Origin: Pseudomonadales bacterium
Lineage (GTDB): Bacteria; Pseudomonadota; Gammaproteobacteria; Pseudomonadales; JAHRWD01
Length of the DNA: 64,000 bases
Direction of reading: 5' to 3'
Assembly (NCBI GenBank): GCA_016763075.1
Contig: JAESUM010000059.1
Span: forward strand, 1 to 64,000
Shown here piece by piece: positions 61,766 to 64,000 of this stretch (position 1 is the stretch's first letter; every line of letters begins with the position of its first letter). A program made the position numbers and the translations under genes. The notes below the pieces were generated by a model, which did no database searches, had not been told where the DNA came from, and saw only the letters and a list, made by a program, of their open reading frames with translations.

Positions 61766-62833
61766 TTACTTGCTCACTGATGAGATCAGATGTTCAGGAA
61801 TGGTTTTACCCGCTTCACGGTAGAACTTTATTGCCCCGGGATGCAGCGGCAAGGGCAAACCTGCTACTGCATTTTTAAGCGAAATCGCTTTGGTCGCTTT
61901 GTGGATATTCCCTAAAAACCCTAGGTTTTCATATATCACTCGGGTAATTTCATAAACAGACTGCTCATCAACATCGGCTCGCACCACCAATAAGGTTGGC
62001 TGCGCCGCGGTGTTAACGGCGTTAGGTTGGTTTGGATAAGTATTGGCCGCAATGACATACTGACTCCAAAGTGGATAACGTGCATTGATGCTTTGCAACT
62101 GTTGCGGGCTTACATCAAGTATTTGCAGGCGCTTACCTTTGGCCGCAAAAGCGCGAGTGACTGCGCTCACCGGCGGCCCCGCGGCGATATTCATACCATC
62201 GATAACACCGTTTTGTAGTGCCTGCGCACTTGCGCCATAACCCATATAAACCACTTTATAGTGCTGATCTTTAACGATATTTAACGCGCCCAAAATATGA
62301 AAGCCCGACCCAGCGGTGCCTGAATTACGTTTACCGATCGAAAACTTTCGAGGCCCAAACCCAGCTAAATCTGACAATGAACCCGTTTTAACATGTGATG
62401 TATTCACCACAAAGTGCTCTACGTTTTGCCACAACATGGTCACTGCACGTAGCTGGGTTTGCGCCCCTTGCTGGCTAAATGGCCCGTCGCCATTCCAAGC
62501 CCAAGCCGCATACAAACCCTGAAGTATCGCGAATTGAACCTCGTTTTTACGCATCATTTTTATGTTTTCAGCGGAGCCTGCCGAACTCACCGCCGAGAGC
62601 GAAATACCCGTGGCCGGCATCAACCTAAGCTTTGTCAACGTAGCCAAAGCCACTCCAACTGGGTAGAATGTGCCCGCTGTTGTAGCGGTAGCAAGGATGT
62701 GACCCCTAGTTTGTTGCTGATCGTTTTTCGGTGTTGCAAGCACATGAGGGCTAACCCCAAGCGCAACGACCAAAACTATAAAAAACGTTGCCCATACGGC
62801 ACCGGATCGATTCCAGAAATAAAAATTCAACAT
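61766..62833 (-). CDS. TAXI family TRAP transporter solute-binding subunit
   Basis: This periplasmic binding protein catches the substrate for the fused permease, which starts 6 bases after its stop. From ATG 62833 (MLNFYFWNRSG, AAGGTG about 9 bases upstream) there is a signal peptide (residues about 8-33) and then the TAXI core: ILATATTAGTFYPVGVALAT, SSAGSAENIKMMRKNEVQFA, and SIGKRNSGTAGSGFHILGAL. About 355 residues. Upstream frame is open but unlikely. Confidence 0.9.
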   Translation of the reverse strand: MLNFYFWNRSGAVWATFFIVLVVALGVSPHVLATPKNDQQQTRGHILATATTAGTFYPVGVALATLTKLRLMPATGISLSAVSSAGSAENIKMMRKNEVQFAILQGLYAAWAWNGDGPFSQQGAQTQLRAVTMLWQNVEHFVVNTSHVKTGSLSDLAGFGPRKFSIGKRNSGTAGSGFHILGALNIVKDQHYKVVYMGYGASAQALQNGVIDGMNIAAGPPVSAVTRAFAAKGKRLQILDVSPQQLQSINARYPLWSQYVIAANTYPNQPNAVNTAAQPTLLVVRADVDEQSVYEITRVIYENLGFLGNIHKATKAISLKNAVAGLPLPLHPGAIKFYREAGKTIPEHLISSVSK

Positions 62834-62972
62834 TTCGCAAGCACCTTGTATCTTCGAAAACGGCCACATTGTATTCGAGTAACGATTGCCGGGTAAAAGT
62901 TGCGAACAACTTATTTTCCGTAACAACCCTTACTTTCGAGTAAACCGCAGTAATAACTGCGGATGACACATT

Positions 62973-64000
62973 ATGCTAAAAAAAACTGTAGTCCATTCAT
63001 TTTTTGTAACGCTAGCCTCTTGTTTAATCATTCCTGCCGCATTGGGCCATGAAGGCCAACACGGCACGCTTGATCATCCATTGGAGCATCGCATTTGGCA
63101 CCTTGAGCAAAAAATTGAAAAGCTTACCAAACATCTTGATAAAGAAGAGCAGCACGGCGCTTACTCTAAGTACGAACCTGTAGAAATTGAGCTAAGCGGT
63201 GGCTTAAAGGTACGGACACCCGACAAAAAGCGCGACTTTCAAGTCGGCGGGCAAGTCGCTATCAATCACGAATGGATACGCGGCGCATATAACGCCGACG
63301 TTCAAAGCGGCACCGTCGCTGCTACTAACCGTGGTGATACCGCACAAAGAACCGAAATGCGCAGCTTCTGGTTCAGGTTTTCCGGAACGGTCGATTACGA
63401 CTGGAAATACCAAATGATGTTCGATATGAACAGCGGCCGGCCATTCATGGGCTATATTCGCTATCAAGGTTTTGAGGCTGGGAAAATCACTTTTGGCAGA
63501 CAGCGCGAAAGTTTCGGGTTATCGCGCTTTAGCTCAGGCCTTGCTGCTGAGGCATCTGCCGTTTCACTACGTATGGCACCGTTACTCAGCATGGGTATTG
63601 CCTTTAATGGCTTCTACGACAAAATCACCTACGCCGCAGGTATCTTCCACGAAGATGAAAGCGATCCATCATTAGACACTGACAACAGTGAAGAATATGC
63701 GTTTTCCGCCCGTGGCACCTGGGACCCCATTCGTGAACCCGGTAATATTCTGCATTTGGGGCTGTCGCTGTCAAAACGTGATTTTGGTGGTGGGCCATTC
63801 CAGATGAAAAGCCGTATGGGCGCGCACACTATCGGTAGTTTTTACCCGGCCCAATCTGCCTCTTTTAACGCTAAATCGGGTGATTACATCGGCCTTGAAT
63901 TTGCCGTAGTTAAAGGCCCCTGGACAATATCTAGCGAGCTGGTGAATGCTCGAGTCGATGAATTCAACAGCCCAACCACCTTTGATTTCACCGGTTACTT
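62973..64000 (+). CDS. Porin, OprP/OprO (phosphate-selective porin) family, cut by window edge
   Basis: The open frame from ATG 62973 runs off the right edge. It has a signal peptide (residues about 1-25, VTLASCLIIPAALG), a short coiled coil (residues about 37-55, RIWHLEQKIEKLTKHLDKEE), then barrel strands: ELSGGLKVRTPDKKRDFQVG, SFWFRFSGTVDYDWKYQMMF, and GKITFGRQRESFGLSRF. This layout is that of the phosphate-selective porin O/P family. A His-rich stretch near residues 26-45 could bind metals. Divergent from the TAXI gene, with about 140 bases between. Confidence 0.8.
   Translation, partial: MLKKTVVHSFFVTLASCLIIPAALGHEGQHGTLDHPLEHRIWHLEQKIEKLTKHLDKEEQHGAYSKYEPVEIELSGGLKVRTPDKKRDFQVGGQVAINHEWIRGAYNADVQSGTVAATNRGDTAQRTEMRSFWFRFSGTVDYDWKYQMMFDMNSGRPFMGYIRYQGFEAGKITFGRQRESFGLSRFSSGLAAEASAVSLRMAPLLSMGIAFNGFYDKITYAAGIFHEDESDPSLDTDNSEEYAFSARGTWDPIREPGNILHLGLSLSKRDFGGGPFQMKSRMGAHTIGSFYPAQSASFNAKSGDYIGLEFAVVKGPWTISSELVNARVDEFNSPTTFDFTGY

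Overview
The window looks like the chromosome of a free-living, flagellated marine-type gammaproteobacterium. The evidence is the gene order flgBCDEFGHIJKL-fliC-flaG-fliD-fliS, a separate flgAMN block beside cheV-cheR, sigma54- and sigma28-type promoters, the EpmA/EpmB/EF-P system, and PlsB, PpC and the rpsP-rimM-trmD-rplS block. A Cellvibrionales/Pseudomonas-like affiliation is an inference; there is no rRNA gene here to confirm it. I see no tRNA or rRNA genes, CRISPR arrays or insertion sequences.

Left part (1-23.5 kb): a nearly complete set of late and middle flagellar genes. From the left edge there is a large TPR/glycosyltransferase/pyruvyltransferase-like protein ending at the edge in a 9-bp tandem repeat (Asp-Thr-Thr)n, then a fliT-like gene, fliS, fliD, flaG, fliC, flgL, flgK and the flgJ-to-flgB operon, all on the minus strand. 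cheR and cheV follow on the minus strand, and flgA, flgM and flgN on the plus strand. A sigma54-type promoter precedes flgB and another precedes flgA. Sigma28-type promoters precede fliC and flgM. The position of the first gene suggests a role in flagellin or surface glycan modification.

Middle part (23.5-46.6 kb): yaaA, a putative lipoprotein, the EF-P beta-lysylation module (epmA, efp and divergent epmB) and a 600-residue protein of unknown function. Next come two acyl-CoA carboxylase loci of the methylcrotonyl/geranyl type. The first is a four-gene minus-strand set: AtuA family, enoyl-CoA hydratase family, carboxyltransferase, biotin carboxylase. The second is a two-gene carboxyltransferase/biotin carboxylase operon. 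A small plus-strand operon (DUF2470, DTW-domain, hypothetical) lies between them. A penicillin-acylase-family gene is then flanked by two broken paralogues of a small outer-membrane beta-barrel-like protein.

Right part (46.6-64 kb): an SbcCD-like nuclease/ATPase pair (YhaO/YhaN type) whose ATPase gene carries a frameshift; ppc; plsB split in two by a frameshift; a DUF442 protein; rplS, trmD, rimM and rpsP; a TAXI-type TRAP transporter (fused permease and binding protein); and a divergent porin running off the right edge. Both frameshifts look like one-base losses in short homopolymers, so sequencing error has to be excluded before calling them real. The two beta-barrel paralogues carry substitution-type stop codons and look genuinely decayed.
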